Positions 1 to 8,590 of a DNA stretch of 34,338 nt are shown here, in pieces (the stretch's first letter is position 1; every line of letters begins with the position of its first letter). Source of the DNA: DATBDN01 sp036269895 (lineage in GTDB: Bacteria; Actinomycetota; Thermoleophilia; Solirubrobacterales; Thermoleophilaceae). Made by a program: the position numbers and the translations under genes. Under the pieces are notes generated by a model that worked only from the letters and a program-made list of their open reading frames with translations, did not search any database and was not told the origin of the DNA. Location: positions 1 through 34,338 of the forward strand of contig DATBDN010000047.1 in NCBI GenBank assembly GCA_036269895.1. The letters are read 5' to 3'.

Positions 1-1176
1 GATCCCCAGCTGATCTCCGAAGCTGAACGCAATGCTGTTGATCGGCTCGTGCAGCGTGAAGCTGAGCGATGGCAGCTCGGCCCCCGCCTCGAAGAAGTCG
101 TAACGGCTGACGAGCGCCGCGAACAGGAGTCCCACGACGACCGTGCCCGCGACCAGCCTGCGTCGCGACACCAGCGCCGCTGCCATCGCGGTGAACAGCA
201 GTGGCAGCGCGTAGATCAGATACCGGTCGTGCAGGCGCCCGGGCTGCGTGAGCTCCAAGCTCGCCTGGTAGGCGACGGCGACGATCGAGCATGTTGCGAA
301 GACCGCGAATCCGAACTCGGCGACCGGCTCCCGTCGGCGGACCAGCGCAGCCGCGATCCACGGGATGCCGACGATCAGCGGCACCGCCGCGACTGCCACG
401 CCGACGTAGGCCGTCAGACGCCCGAGGATCGCGAGGGAGACGGAGTGCGCCTGGCTCAGGTCGCTGTACGACCCGATGGCTCCGCGCAGGCCGCCGCCAA
501 GCACCAGCCGTAGCACGACCACGAGCGCCGCGAGAGCTGTCGCTGCCACGAGCACACGATGCGCGCGGAGCGAGCGGCGCTCGCGGACGACGCAGGCGAT
601 GATCGCGGCGAGCAGCGCCACCGGTACGAAGACGAGCTGGGCGCGCGCAAAGATCGCCACGAACGTCGCGACGAGCGCGAGCGCGTCGTTGCGGGGCCGT
701 GGGTCGGCGCAGGCGCGGACGGTCGCCCAGGCGGCCCACGTGAACGCCGGGTACGCGAAGACCTCGGTCATCAGCGTCCCCGCCATCGCCATCCACGGGA
801 CCGAGACACAGAGCGCTGCGACCAGGTAGGCGGCATTGCGCTTGCGGGTGACCTCGAGGGCGAGCAGGTACGCGGGCACCGCGGTCAGCGCCATCGACAG
901 CGCCGCAATCAGGTGCGCGATCCGCACGCCGGCCACCAGGTCGTGCGCGGCGCCGAGCGGGATCGCGTACACGAGCGGCGCGAGCTGCGACCAGGAGACG
1001 AACCAGTCGGAGCTCGGGCCCACGAGCGGCGGTGACTTCCAGATCTCGAGAGCCGCCTTCTGGTAGGTGAGCTCGTCGGGCATCACGAAGAAGCGGTCGA
1101 GCGGAACCGCGTAGATCGCGGTTGCGACGAACGCGAGCAGGGCGATGCCTGCCACGCAGATTGCCGGCGCCGGCAT
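1..1176 (-). CDS. GT-C family membrane glycosyltransferase, partial (C-terminus beyond window edge)
   Basis: Reading the minus strand from position 1176 gives 392 uninterrupted codons that run off the left edge, so the C-terminus is missing. The protein is strongly hydrophobic with about ten membrane segments. An N-terminal helix (residues 6-24) is followed by an extracytoplasmic loop with FFVMPDELTYQ, where D34-E35 sit at the place of the acidic catalytic motif of GT-C (ArnT/PMT/RgtA-like) enzymes. A later segment reads GRLHDRYLIYALPLL, a common pattern in actinobacterial members. Such enzymes transfer sugars from polyprenyl-phosphate donors on the outer face of the membrane; acceptor and donor are unknown here. 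ATG 1176 is the first ATG, but the frame stays open upstream, so GTG starts at 1317 or 1347 are possible. The gene is divergent from imuB. Confidence 0.75.
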   Translation of the reverse strand, partial: MPAPAICVAGIALLAFVATAIYAVPLDRFFVMPDELTYQKAALEIWKSPPLVGPSSDWFVSWSQLAPLVYAIPLGAAHDLVAGVRIAHLIAALSMALTAVPAYLLALEVTRKRNAAYLVAALCVSVPWMAMAGTLMTEVFAYPAFTWAAWATVRACADPRPRNDALALVATFVAIFARAQLVFVPVALLAAIIACVVRERRSLRAHRVLVAATALAALVVVLRLVLGGGLRGAIGSYSDLSQAHSVSLAILGRLTAYVGVAVAAVPLIVGIPWIAAALVRRREPVAEFGFAVFATCSIVAVAYQASLELTQPGRLHDRYLIYALPLLFTAMAAALVSRRRLVAGTVVVGLLFAALVSRYDFFEAGAELPSLSFTLHEPINSIAFSFGDQLGI

Positions 1177-1364
1177 GGGTGGCCGCCAGCTGCGGCGGCT
1201 CAGTTCAAGTGGTCGTGTGCGGGTCGCGTGAGGAATTTCGGGTAGCTCGTCAGCTCGGCTGTGGCTGCATCTTCCGTCAGGTTGTTTATCGCCACGGCGC
1301 CGGTGCTCTTGAGCCACGAGTCGATGTATTCGATGCCGAACTTGCACTCGCTCTGGGCACTATG

Positions 1365-1378
1365 CGAACATGTGTTCG
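1365..1378. promoter_or_regulatory. LexA (SOS) box upstream of imuB
   Basis: The 14-mer CGAACATGTGTTCG matches the Gram-positive/actinobacterial SOS box consensus CGAACRNRYGTTYG at every position, with perfect CGAAC/GTTCG half sites. It lies immediately before and overlaps the possible starts of imuB (ATG 1370 inside the box, ATG 1382 just after it). The following genes are the SOS mutasome genes imuB and dnaE2, so LexA repression of the operon is the natural reading. The divergent membrane glycosyltransferase could share the control region. Confidence 0.85.
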
Positions 1379-1381
1379 ATC

Positions 1382-2614
1382 ATGGTCGTCTGCGTACTCC
1401 TCAAGCGCCTGCCACTGATCGCGGCGCTTGGTGGAGCGCGGCGGGAGCTGATCGGAGAACCCGTCGCGCTGGCGCCGGAGCCGGGGCGCGAGCAACGGGT
1501 GGGGGAGGCGTCACCGGCGGCGGAGGCGTTCGGGATCGTGCCGGGCATGCGGGTGGGCGAGGCGCTGTCGCGTTGCCCGGACCTGCGGCTGCTGCCTGCG
1601 GACCCGGAGGCGACGCGCGGGTATTGGAACGCCGTCCTGGACCGGCTGGAGTCGCTCGGCGCAGCAGTCGAATCCGACGATCCCGGGGTCGCCTATTTCG
1701 AGGCGCGGGGACTGGAACGCCTGCATGGCGGGCACCTGGAGGGCGTGCTGGCGGCGGTCCGGAGATCGATGCCAAGCGCGATCCGGTTGGGCGTGGCGCC
1801 GAGCCGCTTCGCCGCCTACGCAGTCGCAACGCAAGCCCGCGGAAGCCGCCGCAAGTCGTTACAAACGGGGTCAGAGCACCTTCGTAACAACGGGATCGTG
1901 GCGGCGGCCGCCGTACGCGCGTTCCTCGCGCCGCTTCCGGTTGGCTTGCTGCGCTCGCGGCCCGGCCTCGAGGAGCTGCCCGAGCTGCTCGAGCGGCTTG
2001 GCATCCACACGCTCGGCGAGCTCGCTGCGCTTCCGCCGTCGGCGGTGTCCGAGCGCTTTGGTCATCCGGGGCTGCTGGCGCTCGAGCTTGCGCAAGGGCT
2101 CGACACGCCACTCGAGCCTCGGCGGCCGGCTGAGCCCGTGCTGGAACGGCTGACGTTGCCGGAGGCGGCGTCCGGCCCTCAGCTGGAGCGCGCGCTCGAG
2201 CTGATCGTCGCGCGCGTGCTCGCGCGTCGTGAGCGGCGCGGGCGCTCGCTGCGCAAGCTCGCGCTCTCGGCGCGGTTCGTGGAAGGCGGCACCTGGCGCA
2301 TCAGCATTCCGTTGCGGCGCCCGACTGCGGACGCGGGGCGCATCCGCCTCGCGCTGGCGCCGCGGCTGGCGGACCTGCCGGCGCCGGCCGAGTCGCTGGC
2401 CATCGAGGTCGAGGCCTTCGGGCCGCCGGCGCACGACCAGCATGCGCTCGTCGAGGACCCGGGCGAGGTGCGGCGCGCACGCCTGGGCGAGGCGGTTCGG
2501 CACGTCCGCCGCGCGGCCGGACAGGACGCTCTGATGCGAGTGCTCGAGGTGGATCCGGATTCGCGCCTGCCCGAGCGCCGCGCGGTGCTTGCGCCGTTCC
2601 CCGAGGAGCGGTGA
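1382..2614 (+). CDS. imuB: ImuB, catalytically inactive Y-family polymerase homologue
   Basis: The protein has 410 residues with Y-family (DinB/UmuC-like) organisation: an N-terminal palm (residues 1-110), then a helix-hairpin-helix stretch (LPELLERLGIHTLGELAALP), then a little-finger region. The residues that bind catalytic metal are missing. The usual N-terminal DxDxFF is replaced by MVVCVLLKRLPL, and the SxDE motif reads ESDDPGVAYFEARG. This is typical of ImuB, which links DnaE2 to the beta clamp in damage-induced mutagenesis. At 410 residues it is shorter than the roughly 500-residue mycobacterial protein. ATG 1370, inside the LexA box, is an alternative start; ATG 1382 gives the family-like N-terminus MVVCVLL. 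Residues about 158-170 come from an inserted palindrome (1858-1888). The stop overlaps the next gene. Confidence 0.88.
   Translation: MVVCVLLKRLPLIAALGGARRELIGEPVALAPEPGREQRVGEASPAAEAFGIVPGMRVGEALSRCPDLRLLPADPEATRGYWNAVLDRLESLGAAVESDDPGVAYFEARGLERLHGGHLEGVLAAVRRSMPSAIRLGVAPSRFAAYAVATQARGSRRKSLQTGSEHLRNNGIVAAAAVRAFLAPLPVGLLRSRPGLEELPELLERLGIHTLGELAALPPSAVSERFGHPGLLALELAQGLDTPLEPRRPAEPVLERLTLPEAASGPQLERALELIVARVLARRERRGRSLRKLALSARFVEGGTWRISIPLRRPTADAGRIRLALAPRLADLPAPAESLAIEVEAFGPPAHDQHALVEDPGEVRRARLGEAVRHVRRAAGQDALMRVLEVDPDSRLPERRAVLAPFPEER
1858..1888. repeat. REP-like imperfect palindrome inserted in frame within imuB
   Basis: A 31-bp imperfect palindrome begins GTTAC and ends GTAAC, with inner GGGGT...ACC pairing. 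It encodes a stretch around SLQTGSEHLRNNG that breaks the Ala/Arg-rich ImuB sequence between ATQARGS and IVAAAAVRAFLAPLP. It uses codons that are rare in this window, such as TTA. Its plan (GTAAC/GTTAC ends, A/T run, G4 core) resembles the palindrome at 26878-26906. It is probably a mobile REP-type element that landed in a tolerant loop and kept the frame. Confidence 0.55.
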
Positions 2615-2859
2615 TGACCGGCGCGAAGCGCCTGGGGCGTCCACGATCGGTCGAAGTCCAGCTGGGCGCAGGCGGGCTGCCGGCGTCGTACGGGGCGACA
2701 CACGTCGAGTCGGTGCTCGAAGACTGGCTCGTGGAGGATCGTTGGTGGAGCGATCGGCCGGTGCGGCGGCGGTACCTCGAACTCGTCCTCGAGACCGGCC
2801 GCTGCGTCCTGGTCTTCCGAGATCTCACAAACGGTCGCTGGTACTCGCAGCGCGGCTGA
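2614..2859 (+). CDS. DUF6504-like small protein of the imuB-dnaE2 operon
   Basis: This 81-residue protein lies between imuB and dnaE2. Its ATG overlaps the imuB stop (TGATG) and its own stop is 2 nt before dnaE2, so the three genes are translationally coupled. The C-terminal half, VESVLEDWLVEDRWW followed by RRRYLELVLETGR and RDLTNGRWYSQRG, is rich in tryptophan and acidic/basic pairs. From memory this matches DUF6504, a family often encoded in actinobacterial imu operons; I could not run a search. Its function is unknown, but the position makes an accessory role in the mutasome likely. It does not resemble the RecA-like ImuA'. GTG 2611 is an alternative start. Confidence 0.75.
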   Translation: MTGAKRLGRPRSVEVQLGAGGLPASYGATHVESVLEDWLVEDRWWSDRPVRRRYLELVLETGRCVLVFRDLTNGRWYSQRG

Positions 2860-2861
2860 CC

Positions 2862-5800
2862 ATGCCAGTCGAGTTGCATTGCCATTCGGCCTTTTCGTTC
2901 CTGGATGGCGCGTCGCATCCGGTCGAGCTGGCATCCGCCGCCGCCAACCTCGGCTACTCCGCGCTGGCGCTGACCGACCACGACGGCCTGCACGGCGCGA
3001 TGGAGCACGTGCACGCGTGCGCCGGCCTCGGCATCAAGCCGATCACCGGCGCCGAGCTGACGCTCGACGACGGCCACCACCTGACGGTGTTGTGCGAGAC
3101 GCGCGCGGGCTACCGCAATCTCTGCCGGCTGCTGACGCTGGCGCATGCGACGACGAGGCCGGTCCCGGGGCGCGAGCCCGAGCAGCCCTACATCACACTC
3201 TCCGATCTCGAACAGCACGCCGACGGGCTCATCTGCCTCTCCGGGTGCGCGCGCGACGGGGCCGTGGCCGCGCGGCTGGAGCGCCGGCAGGACGCCGCGG
3301 CGCGCCGTGTCGCCGAGCGGCTGCTGCGCGCATTCGGGCCGGACCGCTTCCGCGTCGAGTTGCAGCGTCCGCTTGCGCGCCACGACCGCCGCCGCAACCG
3401 ACTGCTCGCGGACCTCGCCGAGCGGCTGGGAGTCCGGTGTGTGGCCACCGGCAACGTCCACGTGCACGATCGACGCCGGGCGTCGCTGCAGGACGTGTTC
3501 GTCGCGGTGCGCACGCGCGCAACGCTCGACGAGTCCGAGCCGCTGCGGCGTGGTAACTCCGCCCATGCGCTGATGTCCGCTGAATCGCTGGCCGAGCGCT
3601 TCCGCGACTACCCCGAGGCCTTGGCCGAGGCGGCGCTGCTGGCCGAGCGCATCGAGTTCGACCTCGGCCACGACCTGGGCTACCGCTATCCGGGCTCCGA
3701 CGACGACCAGGCCGACCGCAAGCTCGCCGAGCTGTGCGCGTCGCTGCTCGAGCAGCGCTACGCCGGCCGCGCGAGTCAGGCGGTCGCCCGCGTCCGCTTG
3801 GACGACGAGTTGGGGGTCATCCGCGGCCTTGGCCTGTCCGGCTTTTTCCTGCTGCATCGCGACATGCTCGAGCTGGCGCGCGAGGTCGCCGTCGAGGTCC
3901 GCGGCCCCTCGACCGCTCGAGCGCTCCTGCCGCCGGGCCGCGGCCGGGGCTCGAGCGTCTCCTCGATCGTGTGTTACCTCACCGGCCTGTCACACGTCGA
4001 CCCGATCGAGGCCGAACTCAGCCTCGGGCGGTTCCTCAACGACGAGCTCAAGGCGCTCCCCGACATCGACCTGGACTTTCCGCGTGACATCCGCGAGAAG
4101 CTCATCCCACGGGTGCACGAGCGCTACGGACGCGAGCGCTCGGCGCTCGTTTGCGCCTTTGCGACCTACCAGGTGAAGGGCGCGATACGCGACTTCGGCA
4201 AGGCGCTCGGCCTGCCGCCGGGCGACATCGAGCGAGCGGCGCGCGGCGCCGACCCGTGGTTCGTCCATGACGTCGAGAACGAGCTTTGGACGGCGGTCGG
4301 CAAGCGCGCGAAGTCGTCGCGCTGGCGCTGGCTCGCTCGGTTGATGCAGGAGGCAGCGCACCTGCCGCGCCACGTGACCCAGCACGTCGGCGGCATGATC
4401 GTCGCCACCCAGCCCCTGATCGACCTGTGCCCGGTGCAGCCGTGCGCGATGGAGGGCCGGCAGATGGTCCAGTGGGACAAGGACTCATGCCAGGACGCCG
4501 GCTTCTTGAAGATCGACCTGCTCGGTCTCGGGATGCTGTCAGCAGTCGAGCGCTGCGTCGACGAGGTGGCACGCACGCGCAACGAGCGCATCGACCTGTC
4601 GCGCATTCCGCTGGATGACAAGCAGGTTTACGACATGATCCAGTGTGCTGACACGGTGGGCGTATTCCAGATCGAGAGCCGTGCGCAGATGTCGATGCTG
4701 CCGCGCACCTTGCCGGCCAACCTCGACGACCTGACGGTGCAGGTCGCGCTCGTGCGGCCCGGGCCGATCATCGGCGGCGCCGTGCATCCATACATCGAGC
4801 GCCGCGCCAAGAAGCGCGCCGACCCGTCCTACGAGGTGCCGTACGAGCACCCGGCGCTGGAGTCCGTCCTCGGCGAGACCTACGGCGCGATTGTCTTTCA
4901 GGACCAGGTGATCGAGGTGGCGATGGCGCTCGCCGGCTTCAGTCCCGGGGAGGCCGAAGGCCTGCGGCGAGCGATGAGCAAGGCGCGCCATCCCGACTCG
5001 CTCAAGCCGTACGAGGCCAAGTTCGTCGCGGGGGCGCTGGCCAGGGGAGCGTCGTGCGAGGTGGCGGAGCGGATCTTCGAACAGGTGGTGGGCTTCTCCG
5101 GCTTCGGGTTCCCGAAGGCGCACTCCGCGGCGTTCGGCCTGCTCGCATATCAGTCGGCGTGGCTGCGTGTCTACTACGGGGCGGAGTTCCTCTGCGGCCT
5201 GCTGAACGAACAGCCGATGGGCTTCTACCCGTCGGATGCTCTGGTCCACGACGCCCAGCGCCACGGGATCGAAGTGCTGCCGGTGTCGGTGCAGCGCAGC
5301 ATCGTGCTCTGCCGCACCGAGGATGGCGCTATCCGCATGGGGCTCGGCTACGTCAACGGCGTCCGCACGGCTGACGTCGAAGCGCTCGTGGCCGAGCGCG
5401 ACCGCGGCGGCCCGTTCGTCTCGGCCGCGGATCTCGCCGCGCGCTGCAAGGCGCAGCGTGAGACGCTCGAGCGCCTGGCGTGGGCCGGCGCCTGCGACGA
5501 GCTCTGCGACGGCTCGCGGCGGCAGGCGCTCTGGGAGCTTGGCGTCGCGGTGCCCGGCTACGAGACCGACGGCGGCGTGCAGCTGGCGCTGCCGCTGGAC
5601 GTCGAGGCGCCCGAGCTGAAGCAGCTGAACGCGTGGGAGCGCCTCGTCGCGGACTACGCGTCCACGAAGGTGACGTTGCGCGAGCACCCGCTCGAGCTGA
5701 TGCGGCCCGACTTGCCGGAGACGATCGTGCCGAGTGCCGCCCTGAAGACGATCCGCGACGGCGCGCGTGTCCAACTGGCGGGGCTGGTCGTGGCGCGCCA

Positions 5801-6125
5801 GCGCCCGGCCACCGCGAAGGGCGTCACCTTCATGTTGCTCGAGGACGAGCAGGGGACGTTCAACGTGATCGTCGCGCCGCCGGTCCACGACGCATGCCGG
5901 TTGGCCGTCAGGGCCGAGCCGTTCGTGGTCGTCGACGGCAAGCTCGAGCGCCGTAGCGGCGTGATCAATGTGGTCGCGCGCTCGGTCAAGCGGCTCGACC
6001 GGCCGGACATGCCCGTGGCCGACGTGCGACACATCGAGCCGCGCAAGGCCTGGTCCACTCAGGAAGATGGGGCGGACCTGCGTGCGGTCGCTCCCGCGGC
6101 GCATAGCTTTGGCCGTCGCGGTTAG
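2862..6125 (+). CDS. dnaE2: Error-prone DNA polymerase III alpha subunit DnaE2
   Basis: The protein has 1087 residues, the usual DnaE2 length. It starts with a PHP domain (ELHCHSAFSFLDGA, LTDHDGLHGAMEH). The C-family polymerase palm carries the metal-binding PDIDLDFP motif (D401, D403). The segments HVTQHVGGMIV, GLGMLSAVERC, QFQDQVIEVAMALAGF-like and FSGFGFPKAHSAAFGLLAYQSAWL are characteristic of DnaE-type fingers. Near the C-terminus an OB fold is visible (VQLAGLVVARQRPATAKGVTF, then LLEDEQGTFNVIVAP). DnaE2 extends damaged templates with ImuB in SOS mutagenesis. ATG 2862 follows the upstream stop by 2 nt and gives the family N-terminus; the frame is open further upstream only as a shadow of imuB. 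No replicative-type long C-terminus is present. Confidence 0.95.
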   Translation: MPVELHCHSAFSFLDGASHPVELASAAANLGYSALALTDHDGLHGAMEHVHACAGLGIKPITGAELTLDDGHHLTVLCETRAGYRNLCRLLTLAHATTRPVPGREPEQPYITLSDLEQHADGLICLSGCARDGAVAARLERRQDAAARRVAERLLRAFGPDRFRVELQRPLARHDRRRNRLLADLAERLGVRCVATGNVHVHDRRRASLQDVFVAVRTRATLDESEPLRRGNSAHALMSAESLAERFRDYPEALAEAALLAERIEFDLGHDLGYRYPGSDDDQADRKLAELCASLLEQRYAGRASQAVARVRLDDELGVIRGLGLSGFFLLHRDMLELAREVAVEVRGPSTARALLPPGRGRGSSVSSIVCYLTGLSHVDPIEAELSLGRFLNDELKALPDIDLDFPRDIREKLIPRVHERYGRERSALVCAFATYQVKGAIRDFGKALGLPPGDIERAARGADPWFVHDVENELWTAVGKRAKSSRWRWLARLMQEAAHLPRHVTQHVGGMIVATQPLIDLCPVQPCAMEGRQMVQWDKDSCQDAGFLKIDLLGLGMLSAVERCVDEVARTRNERIDLSRIPLDDKQVYDMIQCADTVGVFQIESRAQMSMLPRTLPANLDDLTVQVALVRPGPIIGGAVHPYIERRAKKRADPSYEVPYEHPALESVLGETYGAIVFQDQVIEVAMALAGFSPGEAEGLRRAMSKARHPDSLKPYEAKFVAGALARGASCEVAERIFEQVVGFSGFGFPKAHSAAFGLLAYQSAWLRVYYGAEFLCGLLNEQPMGFYPSDALVHDAQRHGIEVLPVSVQRSIVLCRTEDGAIRMGLGYVNGVRTADVEALVAERDRGGPFVSAADLAARCKAQRETLERLAWAGACDELCDGSRRQALWELGVAVPGYETDGGVQLALPLDVEAPELKQLNAWERLVADYASTKVTLREHPLELMRPDLPETIVPSAALKTIRDGARVQLAGLVVARQRPATAKGVTFMLLEDEQGTFNVIVAPPVHDACRLAVRAEPFVVVDGKLERRSGVINVVARSVKRLDRPDMPVADVRHIEPRKAWSTQEDGADLRAVAPAAHSFGRRG

Positions 6126-6133
6126 GGAGTACC

Positions 6134-7075
6134 GTGAAAGTGATGGCGGGCCGGATACTCGTCGGAACCTCCAGCTGGGCCGATCCGGGCTTCGTGGAGG
6201 ACTGGTATCCCCGCCGAATGGCGGCCCGCGACCGCCTGGCCTGGTACGCCGAACGCTTCGAGTACGTGGAGGTCAACTCGAGCTTCTACGCGATCCCGAC
6301 CCAGCAGACCGTTGCCCGCTGGGCTGAGATCACACCGGAGAGGTTCACCTTCGACGTAAAGCTGCACCGGCTGCTCTCACGTCACTCCGCGGGCGCCGAT
6401 TCGCTGCCGCCCGAGCTGCGTTCGAAGGCGAAGACCGACGAGCGCGGGCGTGTGATCCTGACGTCGGATCTCCAGGACCTGCTGGTCGATGCGACGCTCG
6501 AAGCGATCGAGCCGCTGGCCGAGGCGGACAAACTCGGCCCGTTCCTGCTGCAGCTCTCGCCGGCGTTCTCACCCCGCAAGCACAATCTCGACGATCTCAC
6601 ACCACTGTCCGAGCGGCTCCGCGAGCCGGGCCTGGCGATCGAGTTGCGCAACCGCGACTGGGTCGACGAGGAGCGGCTCGAGCAGACGCTCGACTGGTAC
6701 GAGAGCCACGGCGTCACCTTCGTCTGCGTCGACTCGCCACCGGGCGACAACTTCCAGATCCTGCCGCCGATCGACGCGGTCACACGCCGTGACGTGGCCT
6801 ACCTGCGCCTACACGGGCGCAACACCGAGGGCTACCTGAAGGGCAAGACGGTCGCTGAGCGCTTCGGCTGGGTCTACTCCGACGACGAGCTGCAGGAGAT
6901 CGGGCAGCGCGCGCGGTCGCTGGCCGAGGATTCCGCCGAAGTCCACGTGGCCTTCAACAACAACCGCTCGAGCAACGCCCCGGATTCAGCGCGCCGCTTC
7001 CGTGAGCTGATCGGCCAGGATCCCGGCCCGCCGCCGGACGCTCCAGCAGCCGGCCAGCAGATGGAGTTGGCGTGA
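6134..7075 (+). CDS. DUF72 (YecE-like) TIM-barrel protein
   Basis: This 313-residue protein has the DUF72 pattern: RILVGTSSWADPGFVEDWYP at the N-terminus, YAERFEYVEVNSSFYAIP, FDVKLHRLLSRH, FLLQLSPAFSP, AIELRNRDWVDEE and YLRLHGRNTEGY near the C-terminus. Family members fold as TIM barrels; their biochemical role is not settled. The GTG start at 6134 follows the dnaE2 stop by 8 nt. An AGGGAG motif at 6124-6129 could serve as ribosome binding site for it, or for ATG 6143. Its stop overlaps the next gene by 4 nt, so it may be the distal part of the SOS operon or the first gene of a new one. Confidence 0.88.
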   Translation: MKVMAGRILVGTSSWADPGFVEDWYPRRMAARDRLAWYAERFEYVEVNSSFYAIPTQQTVARWAEITPERFTFDVKLHRLLSRHSAGADSLPPELRSKAKTDERGRVILTSDLQDLLVDATLEAIEPLAEADKLGPFLLQLSPAFSPRKHNLDDLTPLSERLREPGLAIELRNRDWVDEERLEQTLDWYESHGVTFVCVDSPPGDNFQILPPIDAVTRRDVAYLRLHGRNTEGYLKGKTVAERFGWVYSDDELQEIGQRARSLAEDSAEVHVAFNNNRSSNAPDSARRFRELIGQDPGPPPDAPAAGQQMELA

Positions 7076-8232
7076 GCGCCGTCAGCTTCGCCACCGGCCT
7101 CGTAGACGGCGACAGCGGCGTCGACGCCTTCGCCGAGGCCGCCGCTCGAGCCGCCCTGGGCCTGGGCGGAGCACCGTGCGACGTGGCGCTGGTCTTCGCG
7201 GGCCAGGACAACCTGGGCCACGCGAGCGCAGGTCTCGACGCCGTCCACGACCGCCTGCACCCGGCCGCACTCGCGGGCTGCGGCGCGCAGGGAGTGGTTG
7301 GGACTCGCCGCGAAGTCGAGACCGGAGGGGTGGTCGTCTGGGCCGCATCGCTGGGAGCCGGCTCTGCCGAAGCGTTTCATCTCGAGGCGATGCCGGCGGG
7401 CGAGAACCGGCTCTTGATCGCAGGCATGCCGGACCTGGACGATGACGAGGCGCTCGTCATGTTCGTCGACCCTTACACGTTCCCGGCCGAGGCGCTGCTC
7501 AGCGAGATAGCCGAGTCGTCGCCCGGCGTGCCGGTCGTGGGCGGCCTGGCCGCAGCCGAGTCGGCGCCCGCCGCGCTCTTCCACGACCGCTCGGTGGCGC
7601 CGACGGGAGCGGTGGGGATCGTCCTGAGTGACGTGGCGGTCAACTGCACGGTCTCGCAGGGTGCTTCGCCGATCGGGCCGGAGATGGTGGTCACCGCGTG
7701 CGACGGCAACGTGATCGAGGAGCTGGCCAGCCGACCGGCGCTCGACCGCCTGATGGACGCGATCCAGGGGGAGCTGTCGCCGGACGAGCAGGCGCTGGCC
7801 ACACAGGGCCTGCTAGTGGGCATCGTGATCGACGAGAACCGCCCCGATTACACTCGCGGCGACTTCTTGGTGCGCGCCCTGATGTCGGTGGACGAAACGG
7901 AGCGCACGATCACGATCGGCGAGCGCGTGCGAATCGGCCAGACCGTGCGGCTCCATGTCCGCGACGCGGCCTCAGCGGACATCGACCTGCGCGATGCGCT
8001 TGAACGTGCCGCGCGAGAGCTGCCCGGACCCGCCGCGGGGGCGCTGATGTTCACATGCAACGGACGGGGCTCGCACATGTTCGGCTCGGCCGGCCACGAC
8101 GTGGACGCGCTCGCGCGCGAGATCGGCCCGGCACCGGCGGCCGGGTTCTTCTGCGCAGGCGAGATCGGCCCCGTCGGCGCGCGCAGCTTCGTGCACGGTT
8201 TCTCAACCAGCGTTGCGCTTTTCGGCGCGTAA
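7072..8232 (+). CDS. FIST-domain sensory protein
   Basis: The 386-residue soluble protein matches the FIST N plus FIST C architecture. Visible family patterns include GCGAQGVVGTRREVE, the segment RPDYTRGDFLVRALMSVDE, and near the C-terminus MFTCNGRGSHMFGSAGHDVDA and GFFCAGEIGPVGARSFVHGF. FIST domains are proposed small-molecule (amino acid-like) sensors in signal transduction. There is no attached output domain, so it would act on a partner. The GTG start overlaps the DUF72 stop. A STAS gene follows 27 nt downstream with its own apparent -10 box; that adjacency suggests FIST feeds an anti-sigma-factor switch, which is an inference. Confidence 0.88.
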   Translation: MSAVSFATGLVDGDSGVDAFAEAAARAALGLGGAPCDVALVFAGQDNLGHASAGLDAVHDRLHPAALAGCGAQGVVGTRREVETGGVVVWAASLGAGSAEAFHLEAMPAGENRLLIAGMPDLDDDEALVMFVDPYTFPAEALLSEIAESSPGVPVVGGLAAAESAPAALFHDRSVAPTGAVGIVLSDVAVNCTVSQGASPIGPEMVVTACDGNVIEELASRPALDRLMDAIQGELSPDEQALATQGLLVGIVIDENRPDYTRGDFLVRALMSVDETERTITIGERVRIGQTVRLHVRDAASADIDLRDALERAARELPGPAAGALMFTCNGRGSHMFGSAGHDVDALAREIGPAPAAGFFCAGEIGPVGARSFVHGFSTSVALFGA

Positions 8233-8245
8233 AGCGGCGGCGACA

Positions 8246-8251
8246 TAGAGT
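8246..8251 (+). promoter_or_regulatory. Putative -10 box for the STAS gene
   Basis: TAGAGT ends 8 nt before the ATG at 8260, and there is no Shine-Dalgarno in between. A transcript from this box would begin at or next to the start codon (leaderless). I see no convincing -35 hexamer. Confidence 0.35.
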
Positions 8252-8259
8252 CCACCGCC

Positions 8260-8589
8260 ATGGCCCAGTTTCGCGTGGAGTCGCGGGCGGAGGGGGGTGT
8301 CATGTACGTGACACTCGCCGGCGAGTTCGACCTTGCCGGCATCCAGCAGTTCGAGTCGGTGCTGGGAAAGGTCGAGGCCGACGCGCCGGAGACGATCGTG
8401 ATCGATCTGAGCCAGCTCGCCTTCATGGACTCGAGCGGGCTGCGCGCCCTGGTGATGGCCGACCAGCGGGCACACCGCGAGGGGCGACGTCTCGCCATCG
8501 TCCCCGGGCCGCCGTCAGTGCGGCGCGTTTTCGAGATCACGCAGCTGCACGACCAGCTCGACCTGATCGAGAGCGCTTCCGGGCTCTGA
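8260..8589 (+). CDS. STAS-domain anti-sigma factor antagonist
   Basis: This is a single STAS domain of 109 residues. It starts VTLAGEFDLAGIQQFES, continues TIVIDLSQLAFMDSSGLRALV, and ends with RRVFEITQLHDQLDL. S58 in DSSG corresponds to the serine phosphorylated by RsbW/SpoIIAB kinases, so partner switching by phosphorylation is expected. It is encoded after a FIST sensor and faces, tail to tail with a 1-nt gap, a HATPase of the anti-sigma kinase type that is its likely partner. No sigma factor gene lies in the window. Confidence 0.92.
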   Translation: MAQFRVESRAEGGVMYVTLAGEFDLAGIQQFESVLGKVEADAPETIVIDLSQLAFMDSSGLRALVMADQRAHREGRRLAIVPGPPSVRRVFEITQLHDQLDLIESASGL

Positions 8590-8590
8590 T

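Noticed and set aside
2301..3857. 518-codon open frame on the minus strand across imuB/dnaE2
   Set aside because: It is antisense to dnaE2, whose domains and motifs are unmistakable. High-GC DNA gives long antisense frames; the product is Arg/Ala/Gln-rich with no motif.
4539..6104. 521-codon minus-strand frame inside dnaE2
   Set aside because: Antisense shadow of dnaE2. The composition (HVD/RDR-rich) mirrors the codon bias of the sense gene and no domain is recognisable.
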